The notes beneath the pieces are model-generated. The model was not told the origin of the DNA. It saw only the letters and a list, made by a program, of their open reading frames with translations, and ran no database searches. A DNA stretch of 6,394 nucleotides from positions 1-6,394 of the forward strand of contig CAMCPC010000074.1 of assembly GCA_945876665.1 (NCBI GenBank), given 5' to 3'. Each line of letters opens with the position of its first letter. Within the stretch, counting starts at the first letter, position 1. Source of the DNA: an uncultured Oscillospiraceae bacterium. Its GTDB lineage: Bacteria > Bacillota > Clostridia > UBA1381. Made by a program: the position numbers and the translations under genes. Shown in pieces: positions 6,211 through 6,394 of this stretch.

Positions 6211-6239
6211 TTGACATTGTACAAATGTTGTACTATAAT
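6211..6239 (+). promoter_or_regulatory. Exact-consensus sigma-A promoter of the divergent plus-strand gene
   Basis: TTGACA (6211-6216) and TATAAT (6234-6239) with a 17-base spacer is the exact sigma-A consensus. The predicted start is near 6246, close to the ribosome binding site GGAGGG (6249-6254), so the 5' leader would be only about 16 bases. A promoter this strong is often held in check by a repressor, which fits the palindrome inside its spacer. Confidence 0.88.
6219..6233. promoter_or_regulatory. Operator-like palindrome inside the promoter spacer
   Basis: GTACAA-ATG-TTGTAC is a perfect inverted repeat with 6-base arms and a 3-base centre, lying wholly between the -35 and -10 boxes of the plus-strand promoter. 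TTGTAC also occurs as a direct repeat (6217-6222 and 6228-6233). A repressor dimer here would block RNA polymerase. I do not recognise the cognate regulator, and none is encoded in the window. Confidence 0.5.
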
Positions 6240-6261
6240 AAAATTATTGGAGGGAATGATT

Positions 6262-6394
6262 ATGAAACTTATAAAGAAAATACTGTGCGCACTGATTGTT
6301 TGCGCTCTTGTCACACCTTACACAGTTTTTGCCGAAGAAAATATGGCATATGAAGCATCAACAACGCTTTCTCTTTTCAGCGATGATACACCGG
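6262..6394 (+). CDS. Start of an exported protein with Sec signal peptide, function unknown (cut by window)
   Basis: Only 44 codons are in the window. The product starts MKLIKKIL, continues with a hydrophobic stretch (about residues 7-19), and reaches a VFA-EE signal peptidase I-type cleavage site after residue 24. The mature start is acidic and rich in Ser and Thr (TTLSLFSDD). No lipobox Cys follows the hydrophobic core, so secretion or later anchoring by other means is expected. ATG at 6262 is chosen because GGAGGG (6249-6254) lies 7 bases before it; an in-frame ATG at 6256 would be too close. It is driven by the consensus promoter at 6211-6239 and is divergent from the GH36 gene. It may be an extracellular enzyme or surface protein, but the mature domain is not visible, so no function is assigned. 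Confidence 0.85.
   Translation, partial: MKLIKKILCALIVCALVTPYTVFAEENMAYEASTTLSLFSDDTP

Noticed and set aside
6219..6233. BlaI/MecI/CopY-type operator (TACA-N2-TGTA)
   Set aside because: The inner TACA and TGTA are separated by five bases instead of two, and no such repressor gene is present.

Overview
The window looks like chromosomal DNA from a low-to-moderate GC Gram-positive bacterium of the class Clostridia, probably an anaerobic gut-type lineage. The reasons are: class I-alpha glutamine synthetase of the Bacillus/Clostridium type followed directly by an ANTAR-domain regulator; use of the LL-diaminopimelate aminotransferase (DapL) route to meso-DAP; strong AGGAGG-type ribosome binding sites; AT-rich promoters close to the sigma-A consensus; and a cytoplasmic GH36 glycosidase. 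This placement is inferred from gene content, not from a marker gene.

Layout, in transcription order on the minus strand (right to left). A GH36 alpha-galactosidase-type enzyme (6132-4033) has its own promoter (6165-6193). A 174-bp gap follows, holding a near-consensus promoter (3955-3983) and, within a few bases of the predicted transcription start, a strong intrinsic terminator hairpin (3906-3942). Then come glnA (3858-2530), a 38-bp gap, an ANTAR RNA-binding regulator (2491-1967), a 138-bp gap with a GC-rich inverted-repeat element (1873-1958), dapF (1828-986), a 27-bp gap, and dapL (958 to beyond the left edge). At the right edge a divergent plus-strand gene (6262 onward, cut by the window) encodes the start of an exported protein. 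Its promoter (6211-6239) matches the -35 and -10 consensus with a 17-bp spacer, and that spacer contains a perfect palindrome.

How the genes fit together: GlnA makes glutamine, and the ANTAR protein encoded just behind it is the obvious candidate to control read-through of the terminator in the glnA leader, as proposed for other clostridial glnA-ANTAR pairs. DapL uses glutamate as amino donor to make LL-DAP and DapF epimerises it to meso-DAP, so nitrogen assimilation lies next to a nitrogen-consuming step of lysine and peptidoglycan synthesis. The GH36 gene and the exported-protein gene form a divergent pair and may share control, but nothing seen links them to the nitrogen genes.

Most of the window is ordinary housekeeping and sugar metabolism. 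The points worth a second look are the glnA leader attenuator, which lacks an evident two-hairpin ANTAR target, the degenerate receiver domain of the regulator, the structured element before dapF, and the operator-like palindrome in the divergent promoter. No CRISPR array, tRNA, rRNA or insertion sequence was seen, and no gene-free stretch exceeds 300 bases.
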